Positions 18,285-27,167 of a DNA stretch of 64,000 bases are shown here, piece after piece. The position numbers and the translations under genes are program-made. Under the pieces are notes generated by a model, which was given only the letters and a program-made list of their open reading frames with translations, made no database searches and was not told the origin of the DNA. Every line of letters starts with the position of its first letter. Positions within the stretch are counted from its first letter, which is position 1. Source of the DNA: Gluconobacter vitians (GTDB lineage Bacteria; Pseudomonadota; Alphaproteobacteria; Acetobacterales; Acetobacteraceae); contig NZ_JABCQG010000001.1 in the NCBI RefSeq assembly GCF_015244565.1, positions 124,001-188,000 on the forward strand. The letters are read 5' to 3'.

Positions 18285-19670
18285 TTATGGCGCTTCGTGT
18301 GAGAAGCGCCATTTTCTGTTTTCAGCCACTCCTTCCTGAAGAGCCTGTATGCCGCGCTCGAGAAGGCTCTCGGCTGTTTCGTCGGCATTAGCTTCCCGGG
18401 AGACCAGTCCCAGTTGCAGCGGTAGGTGGACCGGCGGGTCAATCAGGATAGGCATGCCATGCGCCGTCATGCGCTCGGCCCGTTCTGCGGCGGCGAAACG
18501 GTCTCCGCCATCCATCCAGAGTGCGAAGGTATTGTTGCTGATGCGGGCGATGGCGTCGGTCGGACGAACGGCCGTGCGCAGGAGGGCAACGCACTGTCTC
18601 AGGGCTTCTTCGCCTGCTTCGAAGCCGCGCGTTCTGGAAAGTTCGGTCAGGCCGGGGACGCGGGCGATGATCAGGGTAGCCGCCATGGATTCCTGATCCA
18701 GACGGCGCGCGCGACGTTCGATTTCCGCTTTCAGCCCGTTCCAATTCAGCAGGTTCGACGAAATATCGTAGTCGGAATCGGTCAGGATACGGCGATGGAT
18801 GCTGTCGAGTTCCCAGAAACCGGCCAGCAGGGAGCAGACTGTCTGACAGATCTGCCGGTCCTGCGGCGACCAGGGTTCAGGACGCCAGAGAACCAGACAG
18901 AGCTGTTTGAGACTGCGGATATTTTCCCGACAGATCATGACATGACAGGTGCCGGCCCTGAAGGTCGTGGTCCCGGTCTGGCCGGGCTGTGTGGCCAGGA
19001 GAGGTTCGATGTCCTCGGGCAGGGAGGATGAACTGAACAGGAGGCTCTTCGGGACAGCCGTATCCAGCAGTGCACCTTCCGTGGACAGGGGAGCCAGGAG
19101 GGCTTCCATTGCGGCGGCGGAGGCCAGTCTCGGGACAATGGCCTTGCGCAGGGCTCTGGTGACGGTGGCGAGAATTGCGACCCCATCGCTTTCGGGAAGG
19201 GGATTGGGGGCGGCTTCTGGCGGGGCGGCAGGGGTAGGGACCGTGCTGGAAAGACCCGGAGAGACGGCTTTAAGGGTGCCGCGTGTTCCGGTGATCCGGC
19301 CTTCATTATCGGTAAACGGGCAGGATGACAGGATGACTGTCAGCGGTGTGCCCTGCGGGGTCGTGATCTGAACGGGGGTGCCGGTGTGGGGCCTGAGAAC
19401 ATCTACGGTGCCGCACAGGGCGCTGAAAGATCGTCCGATCAGGGAAGTCGTGGGTTGGCCGAGCCATGTTTCGGGAGAGATCAGAATGATCCGCCCACGA
19501 TTGTCGGTTTCGAAGACCAGGTCCACGGCCTGATAGAGCAGGGAGCGCCATCGTTCCCGGCTTTCCAGCGTTGATGCCAGCATGTTCCGCAGTTCCTGCG
19601 GAGTTCTGTCAGGCGAGGGTCCGTTCATGAACTGGGACAGCAAGGCACGCATATCAGGCAAGGGTGACAC
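18285..19670 (-). CDS. PAS protein with degenerate, probably inactive GGDEF domain
   Basis: Predicted signalling protein of 461 residues without an obvious membrane segment. Residues about 30-140 resemble a PAS domain (VDLVFETDNRGRIILISPETW), residues about 165-300 look GAF-like, and residues about 305-455 have the diguanylate cyclase fold (NWNGLKAEIERR, then AIARISNNTFALWMDGG). The catalytic GGDEF signature is replaced by SNNTF (about residues 376-380), so cyclic-di-GMP synthesis is not expected; a sensory or binding role is more likely. It faces argB across a shared terminator. Domain calls are by eye. Confidence 0.72.
   Translation of the reverse strand: MSPLPDMRALLSQFMNGPSPDRTPQELRNMLASTLESRERWRSLLYQAVDLVFETDNRGRIILISPETWLGQPTTSLIGRSFSALCGTVDVLRPHTGTPVQITTPQGTPLTVILSSCPFTDNEGRITGTRGTLKAVSPGLSSTVPTPAAPPEAAPNPLPESDGVAILATVTRALRKAIVPRLASAAAMEALLAPLSTEGALLDTAVPKSLLFSSSSLPEDIEPLLATQPGQTGTTTFRAGTCHVMICRENIRSLKQLCLVLWRPEPWSPQDRQICQTVCSLLAGFWELDSIHRRILTDSDYDISSNLLNWNGLKAEIERRARRLDQESMAATLIIARVPGLTELSRTRGFEAGEEALRQCVALLRTAVRPTDAIARISNNTFALWMDGGDRFAAAERAERMTAHGMPILIDPPVHLPLQLGLVSREANADETAESLLERGIQALQEGVAENRKWRFSHEAP
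18287..18317. terminator. Rho-independent terminator after argB, bidirectional
   Basis: A perfect 10-bp stem (ATGGCGCTTC at 18287-18296, GAAGCGCCAT at 18303-18312) with a 6-nt loop is followed by a T-run on the plus strand. It overlaps the 3' end of the converging PAS/GGDEF-like gene and may serve both. Confidence 0.85.
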
Positions 19671-19859
19671 ATCCCGCAGAAAGCTCTTGATCGGGCTATT
19701 TGGTCAAAGCCCCATGCGTTTTCATAAGCGTGGTGGGTTAAGAAGTCATTAACAACGCGCGGGTATGTGCAGGGCATGGTCTGAGGTAAAGATCCGTTGA
19801 CATGAAACGCCCTGAACCGCATGGTCCGGCGGATTTCTGCTTCTTCTTACCGGACCGAC

Positions 19860-20693
19860 ATGATGCCGAATGCACCTCTTCGTAATGCCATCGAAGCTCT
19901 GTGGGAGCGCCGCACGACTCTCAGCGCCCGTACGGAAGGCGAAGACCGCGACGTCGTGGAAAAAGCCCTTGCAGCGCTGGATTCCGGCACGCTGCGTGTG
20001 GCCGAGCCTTCCGAAAACGGCTGGATCGTTCATGAATGGCTGAAAAAGGCTGTTCTGCTCTCCTTCCGTCTGAAGGACAGCCGGGTCATGGAGCGCGGTT
20101 GCGGTGGTGAGCCGGCCTTTGACAAGGTTCCGCTGAAGTTCGATGGCTGGGACCAGTTCCGCTTCGCCGAGGCTGGCTTCCGCGCGGTTCCCGGGGCAAT
20201 CGTGCGCCGTTCCGCATTCATTGCGCCGAATGTGGTGCTGATGCCGAGCTTCGTGAATGTCGGCGCGCGCGTGGACAGTGGCACGATGATCGATACCTGG
20301 GCGACGGTCGGGTCCTGTGCGCAGATCGGCAAGAACTGTCATATCAGCGGTGGCGCGGGCATTGGTGGCGTTCTGGAGCCGCTGCAGGCTGCTCCGGTCA
20401 TCATCGAAGACGACTGCTTCATCGGTGCACGTTCGGAAGTGGCCGAGGGCGTGGTTGTCGAGAAGGGTTCTGTTCTGTCGATGGGTGTGTTCCTGGGTGC
20501 ATCCACGAAGATCGTGGACCGTGCGACGGGCGAAATCTTCATGGGCCGGGTTCCGGCTTATTCCGTGGTTGTGCCGGGCACGCTGCCGCCGAAGGAGCCG
20601 GGCATGCCGTCTCTGGCCTGTGCAGTAATCGTCAAGCGTGTGGACGAGCGGACGCGGTCCAAGACCTCCATTAACGATCTGCTGCGCGACTGA
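19860..20693 (+). CDS. dapD: Tetrahydrodipicolinate N-succinyltransferase
   Basis: Lysine/meso-diaminopimelate pathway: succinylates tetrahydrodipicolinate with succinyl-CoA. Helical N-terminal domain then a hexapeptide left-handed beta-helix ([31 protein letters not shown]). The ATG pair 19860/19863 gives an N-terminus matching the family ([12 protein letters not shown]); an ATG at 19821 is possible. The partner enzyme dapE follows after 4 bp, so this pair supplies peptidoglycan diaminopimelate. Confidence 0.94.
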   Translation: MMPNAPLRNAIEALWERRTTLSARTEGEDRDVVEKALAALDSGTLRVAEPSENGWIVHEWLKKAVLLSFRLKDSRVMERGCGGEPAFDKVPLKFDGWDQFRFAEAGFRAVPGAIVRRSAFIAPNVVLMPSFVNVGARVDSGTMIDTWATVGSCAQIGKNCHISGGAGIGGVLEPLQAAPVIIEDDCFIGARSEVAEGVVVEKGSVLSMGVFLGASTKIVDRATGEIFMGRVPAYSVVVPGTLPPKEPGMPSLACAVIVKRVDERTRSKTSINDLLRD

Positions 20694-20697
20694 TCCG

Positions 20698-21843
20698 ATG
20701 TCGGTCCCGTCCTTTCCTGTCGATCCGGTGGCACTGGCGCGGGATCTGCTGCGCTGCCCATCCGTGACGCCTGCCGATGGTGGTGCTCAGGCGCTGCTGG
20801 CGGACGTGCTGGAGGGGATGGGGTTCGAGGTGTTCCATTTGCCTTTCGGGCCTTCGGATGCGCAGACGCCCAATCTTTATGCACGGCTGGGCGAAGGACA
20901 CCCTTCGCTCTGTTTTGCGGGACATACCGATGTCGTGCCGCCGGGCAAGGGTTGGGCGCATGATCCGTTTGCGGCCGTGGTTCAGGACGGCCGGCTTTAT
21001 GGACGTGGGATCGCGGACATGAAGGGCGGGGTGGCCTGTTTCGTGGCAGCCGTTGCGCGGCGTCTGGAGCAGGGGCCGCTTAAGGGTTCCGTCTCGCTGC
21101 TGATTACGGGAGATGAGGAAGGTCCGGCGCATTTCGGGACGAAGCCGGTCATTGAATGGCTGGCAGAGCGGGATGAATTGCCGGATTTCTGTCTGCTGGG
21201 TGAGCCGACGAACCCCGAGGCTCTGGGTGATGTCATCAAGATCGGCCGTCGGGGCAGCATGAATGCTGTCGTGACCGTGCACGGGACGCAGGGACATGTG
21301 GCCTATCCGCATCTGGTGGATAATCCGGTTCATCGTCTTCTGGCGGCATTTTCCGAGCTGACGGCGCGGGAGCTGGATACGGGGAGCGAATGGTTTGCAC
21401 CATCTTCCCTGCAGGTCACGAGCATCGATGTCGGGAATGGTGCGACCAATGTCATTCCGGCGCAGGCCGTCGGACGGCTGAATATCCGGTTTAATGATCT
21501 GCATACCGGGGCAGCGCTGACGGCGTGGATCAAGGATGTGGTCGGGCGTCATGCCCCTTCGGCGGACGTGCAGGTGTCGATCAGTGGCGAGGCGTTTCTG
21601 ACGCAGCCCAGAGAGGCGGTCACGTGCCTGTCGGACGCCGTGCGGCAGGTGACGGGTCAGACGCCTCGGCTTGATACCGGTGGCGGGACGTCGGATGCGC
21701 GGTTCATTTCGCAGCACTGCCCGGTCGCAGAATTCGGGCTGGTGGGCGCGACCATGCACAAGCGTGACGAGCATGTGGAGCTAGGGACGTTGGAAGACCT
21801 GACGCGGATCTATCTGACGTTCATGGAAGGATACGGATTGTGA
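20698..21843 (+). CDS. dapE: Succinyl-diaminopimelate desuccinylase
   Basis: Zinc-dependent M20-family hydrolase that removes succinate from N-succinyl-LL-diaminopimelate. Metal-site motifs are CFAGHTDVVPPG, GRGIADMKGG and ITGDEEGPA; the C-terminal LDTGGGTSDARF segment is also conserved. ATG 20698 lies 4 bp after dapD and gives 381 residues, the usual length. The stop overlaps the GTG of the following membrane protein gene (GTGA). Confidence 0.95.
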   Translation: MSVPSFPVDPVALARDLLRCPSVTPADGGAQALLADVLEGMGFEVFHLPFGPSDAQTPNLYARLGEGHPSLCFAGHTDVVPPGKGWAHDPFAAVVQDGRLYGRGIADMKGGVACFVAAVARRLEQGPLKGSVSLLITGDEEGPAHFGTKPVIEWLAERDELPDFCLLGEPTNPEALGDVIKIGRRGSMNAVVTVHGTQGHVAYPHLVDNPVHRLLAAFSELTARELDTGSEWFAPSSLQVTSIDVGNGATNVIPAQAVGRLNIRFNDLHTGAALTAWIKDVVGRHAPSADVQVSISGEAFLTQPREAVTCLSDAVRQVTGQTPRLDTGGGTSDARFISQHCPVAEFGLVGATMHKRDEHVELGTLEDLTRIYLTFMEGYGL

Positions 21844-22463
21844 ATTCCGGACGGCCAGGTCCGTTTCCTCCTACCGGAAACATGGCCATTCCGCTGGGTG
21901 TATGGCTGCTGGGACGGGGGCGGTCCGAAGGGATCAACTGTTTCGCACCCGGAGCAGGAGCCCTGTTCGCGGCTCTGGCGCCGACGATTGCGTTGGCGGT
22001 TATCGGGGTGTGGATGGCATTCATGCTGCCGCCCGCCGAACGGCTCATGGGACTGGTGCGGGCTGTGGTACCGCTGGTCTGCACGCTATTGCAGCTCGTG
22101 GTGTCGGAACTTTATGCAGGCGCCCTGAGCCGCAAGGGTCTGTGGACGCGCTATGCCACGGCCTCGCTGTGGTGCGGGTGGCTGCCACTGGTCATGCTGA
22201 TCATGGCCCAAGGCGTGCTGCATCTCGTGCTGCCGGGGGCCGCGGCGTCCAGCCAGGCTCTGGGTGGCCTCGCTTTCGGAGCGCAGCTCTATACGCTGTG
22301 GTTGACCTGGTATGTGACGAAGGTCGGGCTTGTGACGACGGGCTGGCAGGCTTTTGTCATGACCGTTCTGCAGACCCTGCCGGTGGGGGGACTGCTCTGG
22401 GTCCTGTGGCTGCTGCCGCCGCATTACAATGCGGTTGTCGATCTGCTCGGGCTGTCGTCCTAG
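21840..22463 (+). CDS. Predicted integral membrane protein of unknown function
   Basis: I do not recognise the family. The 207-residue product has a short polar N-terminus and five or six hydrophobic segments (for example FAALAPTIALAVIGVWMAFM and LVMLIMAQGVLHLVLPG), with few charges, so it should sit in the inner membrane. It is translationally coupled to dapE by a GTGA overlap, which suggests cotranscription but not necessarily a related function. Its 3' end overlaps truA, which converges, by 4 bp. Confidence 0.7.
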   Translation: MNSGRPGPFPPTGNMAIPLGVWLLGRGRSEGINCFAPGAGALFAALAPTIALAVIGVWMAFMLPPAERLMGLVRAVVPLVCTLLQLVVSELYAGALSRKGLWTRYATASLWCGWLPLVMLIMAQGVLHLVLPGAAASSQALGGLAFGAQLYTLWLTWYVTKVGLVTTGWQAFVMTVLQTLPVGGLLWVLWLLPPHYNAVVDLLGLSS

Positions 22464-23287
22464 AAGCGGTTGAAGGGATCGTCGGGATAGCCGACATCCA
22501 TCAGGCAGAGCCCCTCGGGCGGGGCGGTCTGTCCGGCCGCGCAGCGGTCTTTTGCTTCCAGAATTTCAATGATCTTTTCGACCGGCCACTGACGTGAGCC
22601 GATCATCATCAGGGTGCCGGCCATGTTGCGGACCTGATGGTGCAGGAATGAGCGCGCCTTCGTGTCGATCATGACCAGTTCGCCATCGCGGTGGATGTTC
22701 AGAACGTCCAGCGTGCGGATGGGGCTTTTGGCCTGACAGGCGACGGCGCGGAAGGATGTGAAGTCATGCGGGCCGAGGAGATGGTTCGCGGCCTGCTGCA
22801 TGAGGTCGACGTCCAGCGGGCGCTTGATGTGCCAGACACGGTTTTCCATCAGCCCTGGACGGGCGGGACGGTTGAGGATCGTGTAGCGATAGCTACGCCA
22901 GGTCGCGGAGAAACGTGCGTTCCATTCCGGGCCGACTTTCGCCGTTTCCAGCACGACGACGCGGTGCGGCTTGAGATGATAGCCCATGCCATCGCGGATC
23001 TGCCGGGCGTCGATCGGGGCGTCATCCGGAAAATCGAGATGGATGACCATGCCTGCCGCATGCACACCAGCATCCGTGCGTCCGGCGGTAATGCTGGGGA
23101 CGGGACGGTTGCGGACCAGTTTCGAAGCGGCGGCTTCGATCAGGCCCTGAATGGAGGTGCCGTCGTTCTGCTTCTGCCAGCCGAGATAGCCGGTGCCGTC
23201 ATATTCGATCCGCAGGGCCCAGCGGTTCAGACCCGTGGGCTCGGCGGCAGGTTCAGCGAGAGGCTCCGCAACCTGCGTGTCAGACAA
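22460..23287 (-). CDS. truA: tRNA pseudouridine(38-40) synthase TruA
   Basis: Isomerises uridines 38-40 in the tRNA anticodon arm. Recognisable segments are EYDGTGYLGWQ near the start, the catalytic Asp in AGRTDAGVHA, and FLHHQVRNMAG near the end. At 275 residues it has a 20-residue Ala/Glu/Pro-rich N-terminal tail. It overlaps the upstream fmt stop by 8 bp; def-fmt-truA form one minus-strand operon, as in other alphaproteobacteria. Confidence 0.95.
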   Translation of the reverse strand: MSDTQVAEPLAEPAAEPTGLNRWALRIEYDGTGYLGWQKQNDGTSIQGLIEAAASKLVRNRPVPSITAGRTDAGVHAAGMVIHLDFPDDAPIDARQIRDGMGYHLKPHRVVVLETAKVGPEWNARFSATWRSYRYTILNRPARPGLMENRVWHIKRPLDVDLMQQAANHLLGPHDFTSFRAVACQAKSPIRTLDVLNIHRDGELVMIDTKARSFLHHQVRNMAGTLMMIGSRQWPVEKIIEILEAKDRCAAGQTAPPEGLCLMDVGYPDDPFNRF

Positions 23288-24194
23288 GGCGCGTGCCTTT
23301 CGGCACGGGCTGGCCGCGCAGGAAGTCGGAAGCGGACATCATGCTGCGACCGGGTTTCTGCAAACGGTCGATGCGCAGGGCACCGGTGCCGCAGGCGATG
23401 GTGAGGTTGTCATCGAGCGTGGTGCCCGGGGCAGCGTTATGGCTTTCGGCAGGGAGCGGGGTAGCTGCGCCGATCTTGAGGACGACATCGTCGAGCGTGG
23501 TGAACGCGCCGGGCCAAGGCGTCAGGCCACGGATCTGGCGGTCGATCTCGGCGGCGCTGCGCGTCCAGTCGATACGGCCGTGATCGCGGGTCAGGCGCTC
23601 GGCATAGGTGACGCCCTCTTCGGGCTGCGGAACAGGTTTCGGCTGTTCGGCGAGCGCACGGACGACCAGACGGCCACCGATTTCGGACAGGCGGTCATGC
23701 AGCGTGCTGGCAGTGTCGGTCGCGCTGATAGGGGTGGATTCTTCCAGCAGGACAGCGCCGGTGTCGAGGCCCTCATCCATCTGCATGATGGAAACACCGC
23801 TCTGGCTGTCGCCTGCGACGATGGCGGACTGGATGGGCGACGCGCCACGCCAGCGGGGCAGGAGGCTCGCATGGATGTTCAGGCAGCCCAGACGCGGGGC
23901 GTCCAGCATCGCTTTTGGCAGGATGAGGCCATAGGCGGCGACCACGGCGGCATCGGCATTCAGGGCGGCGAAGGCTTCGTGTTCGGCCGTGTCGCGGCGG
24001 ACGCGTGCGGGCGTACGCACCTTGATCCCGGCGGCTTCGGCGGCTTCATGGACCGGCGAGCGGCGAAGCGCCTTGCCGCGTCCTGCCGGGCGGGGCGGCT
24101 GCGTATAGACCGCGACCACGTCGTGACCAGCGTCGAGCAAAGCGTGCAGCGCCGGGACCGAAAAGTCCGGCGTTCCCATAAAGATCAGCCGCAT
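23280..24194 (-). CDS. fmt: Methionyl-tRNA formyltransferase
   Basis: Formylates initiator Met-tRNA. N-terminal Rossmann-type domain (MRLIFMGTPDFSVPAL), the formyltetrahydrofolate-site motif CLNIHASLLPRWRGASPIQ, and a C-terminal OB-like domain. 304 residues is standard. It starts 6 bp after def, forming the formylation/deformylation pair. Confidence 0.96.
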   Translation of the reverse strand: MRLIFMGTPDFSVPALHALLDAGHDVVAVYTQPPRPAGRGKALRRSPVHEAAEAAGIKVRTPARVRRDTAEHEAFAALNADAAVVAAYGLILPKAMLDAPRLGCLNIHASLLPRWRGASPIQSAIVAGDSQSGVSIMQMDEGLDTGAVLLEESTPISATDTASTLHDRLSEIGGRLVVRALAEQPKPVPQPEEGVTYAERLTRDHGRIDWTRSAAEIDRQIRGLTPWPGAFTTLDDVVLKIGAATPLPAESHNAAPGTTLDDNLTIACGTGALRIDRLQKPGRSMMSASDFLRGQPVPKGTRLV

Positions 24195-24200
24195 CGGGGA

Positions 24201-24755
24201 TCAGTGCCTTCTGAGTTTCTGCTCTTTGGCCAGGCGGCGCATGATCATGTTGCGCTTGAGCGTCGAGAGGTGATCGACGAACAGGATGCCGTCGAGATGG
24301 TCCATCTCGTGCTGGATGCAGGTGGCGAGCAGGCCGGATGCATCGCGCTCGATCGTTTCGCCCGCAAGGTTGCGGTAGCGTATGCGGATCGATTCGGGGC
24401 GGACGACTTCGGCATACTGGTTCGGCAGGGAGAGGCAACCTTCCTCACGCGCGGCAAGCTGATCGGAATCAGAAATGATTTGCGGGTTGATCAGCAGCAT
24501 GGGCTCACGCGGTGCGTCTTCCTCGGCCACATCCACCAGGGCGAAGCGCATGCCAAGCCCGACCTGAGGGGCGGCCAAGCCGATGCCTGGAGCCTTGTAC
24601 ATGGCGGAAAACATGCCCGGAAGCTGATCGCGGATGAAGGCGATGTCTTCGGGGCGCACGTCGCGGGTGACCTCCCGCAGCACGGGCTGGGGGGCGATCA
24701 GGATTGGGGTGGGCGGCACATCGTCGATGCCGGACAGGAAATCGAATTCGCTCAT
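24201..24755 (-). CDS. def: Peptide deformylase
   Basis: Metalloenzyme that removes N-formyl groups from nascent proteins. All three motifs are present: GIGLAAPQVG, EEGCLSLP and the metal site QHEMDHLDG. The frame extends upstream to 24851, but ATG 24755 with AGGA just upstream gives a normal 184-residue enzyme. First gene of the def-fmt-truA operon. Confidence 0.95.
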   Translation of the reverse strand: MSEFDFLSGIDDVPPTPILIAPQPVLREVTRDVRPEDIAFIRDQLPGMFSAMYKAPGIGLAAPQVGLGMRFALVDVAEEDAPREPMLLINPQIISDSDQLAAREEGCLSLPNQYAEVVRPESIRIRYRNLAGETIERDASGLLATCIQHEMDHLDGILFVDHLSTLKRNMIMRRLAKEQKLRRH

Positions 24756-24844
24756 GTCCTGCGATGTAGCGAGCGAAGGCGCCGAATGCCAGTCCAAGAT
24801 AAGGTTTGAGTGCAGGTTTTCCATACGGTCCCGCATGGGCAGAA

Positions 24845-24872
24845 CTTGCATCTGTATGCTGTGACACCATAT
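24845..24872 (+). promoter_or_regulatory. Putative sigma32 (heat-shock) promoter for the Hsp20 gene
   Basis: CTTGCAT at 24845-24851 and CACCATAT at 24865-24872, separated by 13 nt, resemble the RpoH consensus CTTGAAA/CCCCATNT (7 of 8 in the -10). It lies 75 bp before the Hsp20 start, the expected client gene. Confidence 0.5.
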
Positions 24873-24946
24873 CGTAGGGTCAGCCGGTTGCCGCAGAATG
24901 GGACCGGCCCTGTCTACGTCTCGCTCATGGAGGAGGCATAAGCCCT

Positions 24947-25459
24947 ATGTCCGGTCGCCTGTTCACGTCCCCGATGTTCCTCGGTTTCGATCACCTCGAG
25001 CAGATGCTTGAGCGTGCCGCGAAATCAACGTCTGACGGGTATCCCCCTTACAATATCGAGCAGCTCAGCTCCACGGCCCTGCGCATTACGCTGGCAGTGG
25101 CAGGGTTTGTCATGGACGATCTGCAGATCACGCAGGAAGACAATCAGCTCGTGATCCGCGGGCGTCAGGCAGACGACAGTCAGGGACGCATTTTCCTGCA
25201 TCGCGGGATTGCGGCGCGGCAGTTCCACAAGGCATTCGTGCTGGCGGAAGGCATCGAAATCGGCGGCGCATGGCTTGATAACGGCCTGCTGCATATCGAT
25301 CTTCTGCGTCCGGAGCCGGAAGTGCGCGTGAAGCGGATTGCCATTTCGCAGGGGCGGCGCAGCCCCGCACCAAGGCCGACGGTCCATCATGAAGTGGTGC
25401 CCCCTGTTGTGAAGACGCGGCGTACGACGCGGCCGGCCCGCGATATCGACGACGAATAG
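24947..25459 (+). CDS. Small heat shock protein (Hsp20/IbpA family)
   Basis: ATP-independent holdase that binds unfolding proteins. The alpha-crystallin domain spans about residues 30-130 (YNIEQLSSTALRITLAVAGF, then RGIAARQFHKAFVLAEGIEI, then NGLLHIDLLRPEPE). The N-terminal FTSPMFLGFDHLEQML resembles the alphaproteobacterial HspD/IbpA group. The ATG is preceded by GGAGGAGG. A DUF1150 protein follows, a pairing common in alphaproteobacteria. Confidence 0.9.
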   Translation: MSGRLFTSPMFLGFDHLEQMLERAAKSTSDGYPPYNIEQLSSTALRITLAVAGFVMDDLQITQEDNQLVIRGRQADDSQGRIFLHRGIAARQFHKAFVLAEGIEIGGAWLDNGLLHIDLLRPEPEVRVKRIAISQGRRSPAPRPTVHHEVVPPVVKTRRTTRPARDIDDE

Positions 25460-25551
25460 GTCCGGTACGCGCCTCTGCCGGCCAGATTTTCTATAGACTG
25501 AACCCCAGGGCCAGGCGGCATGAACCGCCATGGCTTCAGAAGGAACCTGAC

Positions 25552-25803
25552 TTGAACAATCCCTTCGAAAACGGTGATCGTTCGGACGATAAACTCCCCG
25601 CGGATCTGCGACGCATCACGGAGCCGCAGCTCCTGACGCTGGGCATGTCCCACCTCGCCTATGTCAAATCCGTCATGCATGACGGAGAACTGATCGTGGC
25701 CATCCATGCTGCCGACGGCACGCCCATGGCGGTCGCGGACGATGAGGAGAGCGCCCTTGATGCGATCCTCGAGCATGAAATGATCCCGACCCTGCTTCAG
25801 TAA
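25552..25803 (+). CDS. DUF1150 family protein
   Basis: Conserved alphaproteobacterial protein of unknown function (83 residues) that is usually encoded next to a small heat shock protein, as here. It shows the family pattern LGMSHLAYVKSVMHDGELIV followed by HAADGTPMAVADDE. The TTG start is preceded by AGGAA. No catalytic motif is apparent. A role linked to protein quality control is only suggested by its neighbour. Confidence 0.82.
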   Translation: MNNPFENGDRSDDKLPADLRRITEPQLLTLGMSHLAYVKSVMHDGELIVAIHAADGTPMAVADDEESALDAILEHEMIPTLLQ

Positions 25804-25819
25804 CTCCAGCTAAAAGGTC

Positions 25820-26188
25820 ATGCCCGTGAGCAAGAACGCCGATATTTCCCGTCACCTCGAAGAAGAGCGCCTTGCGGGCGTAGTGGTCCATAACGGGCTC
25901 GCCTATCTTGCCGGTCAGGTTGCGGATGACGCCAGCCTCGATACAGAAGGGCAGACGATCGACATCCTGCGCCAGATTGACGCACTTCTGGCGTCTCTGG
26001 GAACAGACAAAAGCCGGATCCTGTCGGTGCAGATTTTCCTGACGGATATCGGAGAGATTGGCGCGATGAACCGGGCTTGGGACGCCTGGCTGGACCCGGC
26101 GAGCAAGCCGGCGCGGGCCACGGTTGAGGCAAAGCTGGCGGTGCAGGAATGGCGCGTTGAGATGACGGCGATTGCGGCGCTGAAATAA
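25820..26188 (+). CDS. RidA family protein (YjgF/YER057c/UK114)
   Basis: Probable enamine/imine deaminase that clears reactive intermediates from PLP enzymes. The fold segments VVVHNGLAYLAGQVADD, ILSVQIFLTDIGEIGAMNRAWDAW and ARATVEAKL match the family, including the Arg in PARATVEA that binds the substrate carboxylate. 122 residues is typical. It lies 16 bp after the DUF1150 gene and may be in the same transcript; a strong terminator follows. Confidence 0.9.
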   Translation: MPVSKNADISRHLEEERLAGVVVHNGLAYLAGQVADDASLDTEGQTIDILRQIDALLASLGTDKSRILSVQIFLTDIGEIGAMNRAWDAWLDPASKPARATVEAKLAVQEWRVEMTAIAALK

Positions 26189-26216
26189 TCTGCGTTTTCG
26201 GGTTTGTTTGGAAATA

Positions 26217-26255
26217 AAAAAGCCGCCCTTCTGGTTTGGAAGGGCGGCTTTTTGC
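26217..26255. terminator. Bidirectional rho-independent terminator
   Basis: A stem of about 15 bp centred on GCCGCCCTTC / GAAGGGCGGC with a 7-nt loop, flanked by an A-run on the left and a T-run on the right. It serves both the RidA gene (plus) and the alpha/beta hydrolase gene (minus). Confidence 0.92.
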
Positions 26256-26285
26256 GTCCAGATATCTGTTGTGTGGTGCCGCATT

Positions 26286-27167
26286 TCAGGGAGGCGACGA
26301 TTTTTCGGAACGATCTGCTTCAAGAAAGCCCTCGACAGCCTGTGAGAAATTTTCAGGCTGATCCAGCATGATGAAGTGGAAACTGCCATCGATCCGTCTG
26401 AAACGGGCCTGTGGAGACGTGGCATAGGCCGTGTGAAAGAGCGCGTCGATCTGCGATGCGGGAACCCCGTAAAGCGGGTCGTATGCATAGACGACATCCA
26501 CGGGAACAGTAATGTGGCTAAGTTCCGGGCGCAGATCGGTCGTCATCAGTTCATAGATGGCATCCGCCACGGTCTTGCGATCTGAAGCGAGGGATGCTCT
26601 GACCAGAGCGGGTCTGACTGCTTCGGTTTTGGCGAGACGTGCGATGGTAGCGGTCTGAGAAGCTTCCATCTGCGCGTCGGGTGTTGCAAGCAGCGCTGCC
26701 CGGAATGCTGTTGCACGTGGCCTGGCGGTCTCGCTGGTAGCCGCAGGATCAAGCAGCAAGGCGTAAAAAGGCAGGGCGTCCACGATGATCAGGCGGCTGA
26801 TCAGTTTCGGGTGGCGCGCGCCCAGCATGAGCGCCACTTCACCGCCAAGGGAATGGCCGATGATGACTGGCATCCTGATATGCTGGTGCTGGATGTAATC
26901 TGCGATCGCTTCAGCGGCAGACGCTGCGACCTGCGTATTCTGGCCGGGTATGGCAGGAGAACCGGCAAAGCCTGCCACCTGAATCAGATGCAGGCGGTAA
27001 TGCCGGCGTAATCTGCTGGCAAGACCAGCCCAGACGTCGCGCGAGGAAGCAAGTCCGGGGACAAGGACGATATCCGGTCCGGTCCCTTCGGTTGCAACTG
27101 AGATGTTGCCGTATGTCCGGACGGACGGCAGGGAAAAGACTGGGCCTGCTGTGGAGCTGAGTGGCAT
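26286..27167 (-). CDS. Alpha/beta hydrolase; signal peptide apparently lost by a frameshift
   Basis: Serine hydrolase of unknown substrate. The nucleophile elbow is GHSLGG, the acid residue probably the Asp in YAYDPLYG, and the histidine is in SFHFIMLDQP; the oxyanion segment is VLVPGLASSRDVW. As read, the 293-residue ORF starts at 27167 with a cytoplasmic-looking N-terminus. In another frame an ATG at 27223, only 4 nt after the stop of the upstream Xre gene, begins a basic plus hydrophobic stretch (MKNSLHARTLFAAGLL). One extra base near 27175 would join the two into a classical secreted hydrolase. Confidence 0.82.
   Translation of the reverse strand: MPLSSTAGPVFSLPSVRTYGNISVATEGTGPDIVLVPGLASSRDVWAGLASRLRRHYRLHLIQVAGFAGSPAIPGQNTQVAASAAEAIADYIQHQHIRMPVIIGHSLGGEVALMLGARHPKLISRLIIVDALPFYALLLDPAATSETARPRATAFRAALLATPDAQMEASQTATIARLAKTEAVRPALVRASLASDRKTVADAIYELMTTDLRPELSHITVPVDVVYAYDPLYGVPASQIDALFHTAYATSPQARFRRIDGSFHFIMLDQPENFSQAVEGFLEADRSEKSSPP

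Noticed and set aside
23193-24809. A 538-codon plus-strand frame across fmt and def
   Set aside because: Spans two well-identified genes on the opposite strand and has no family features.
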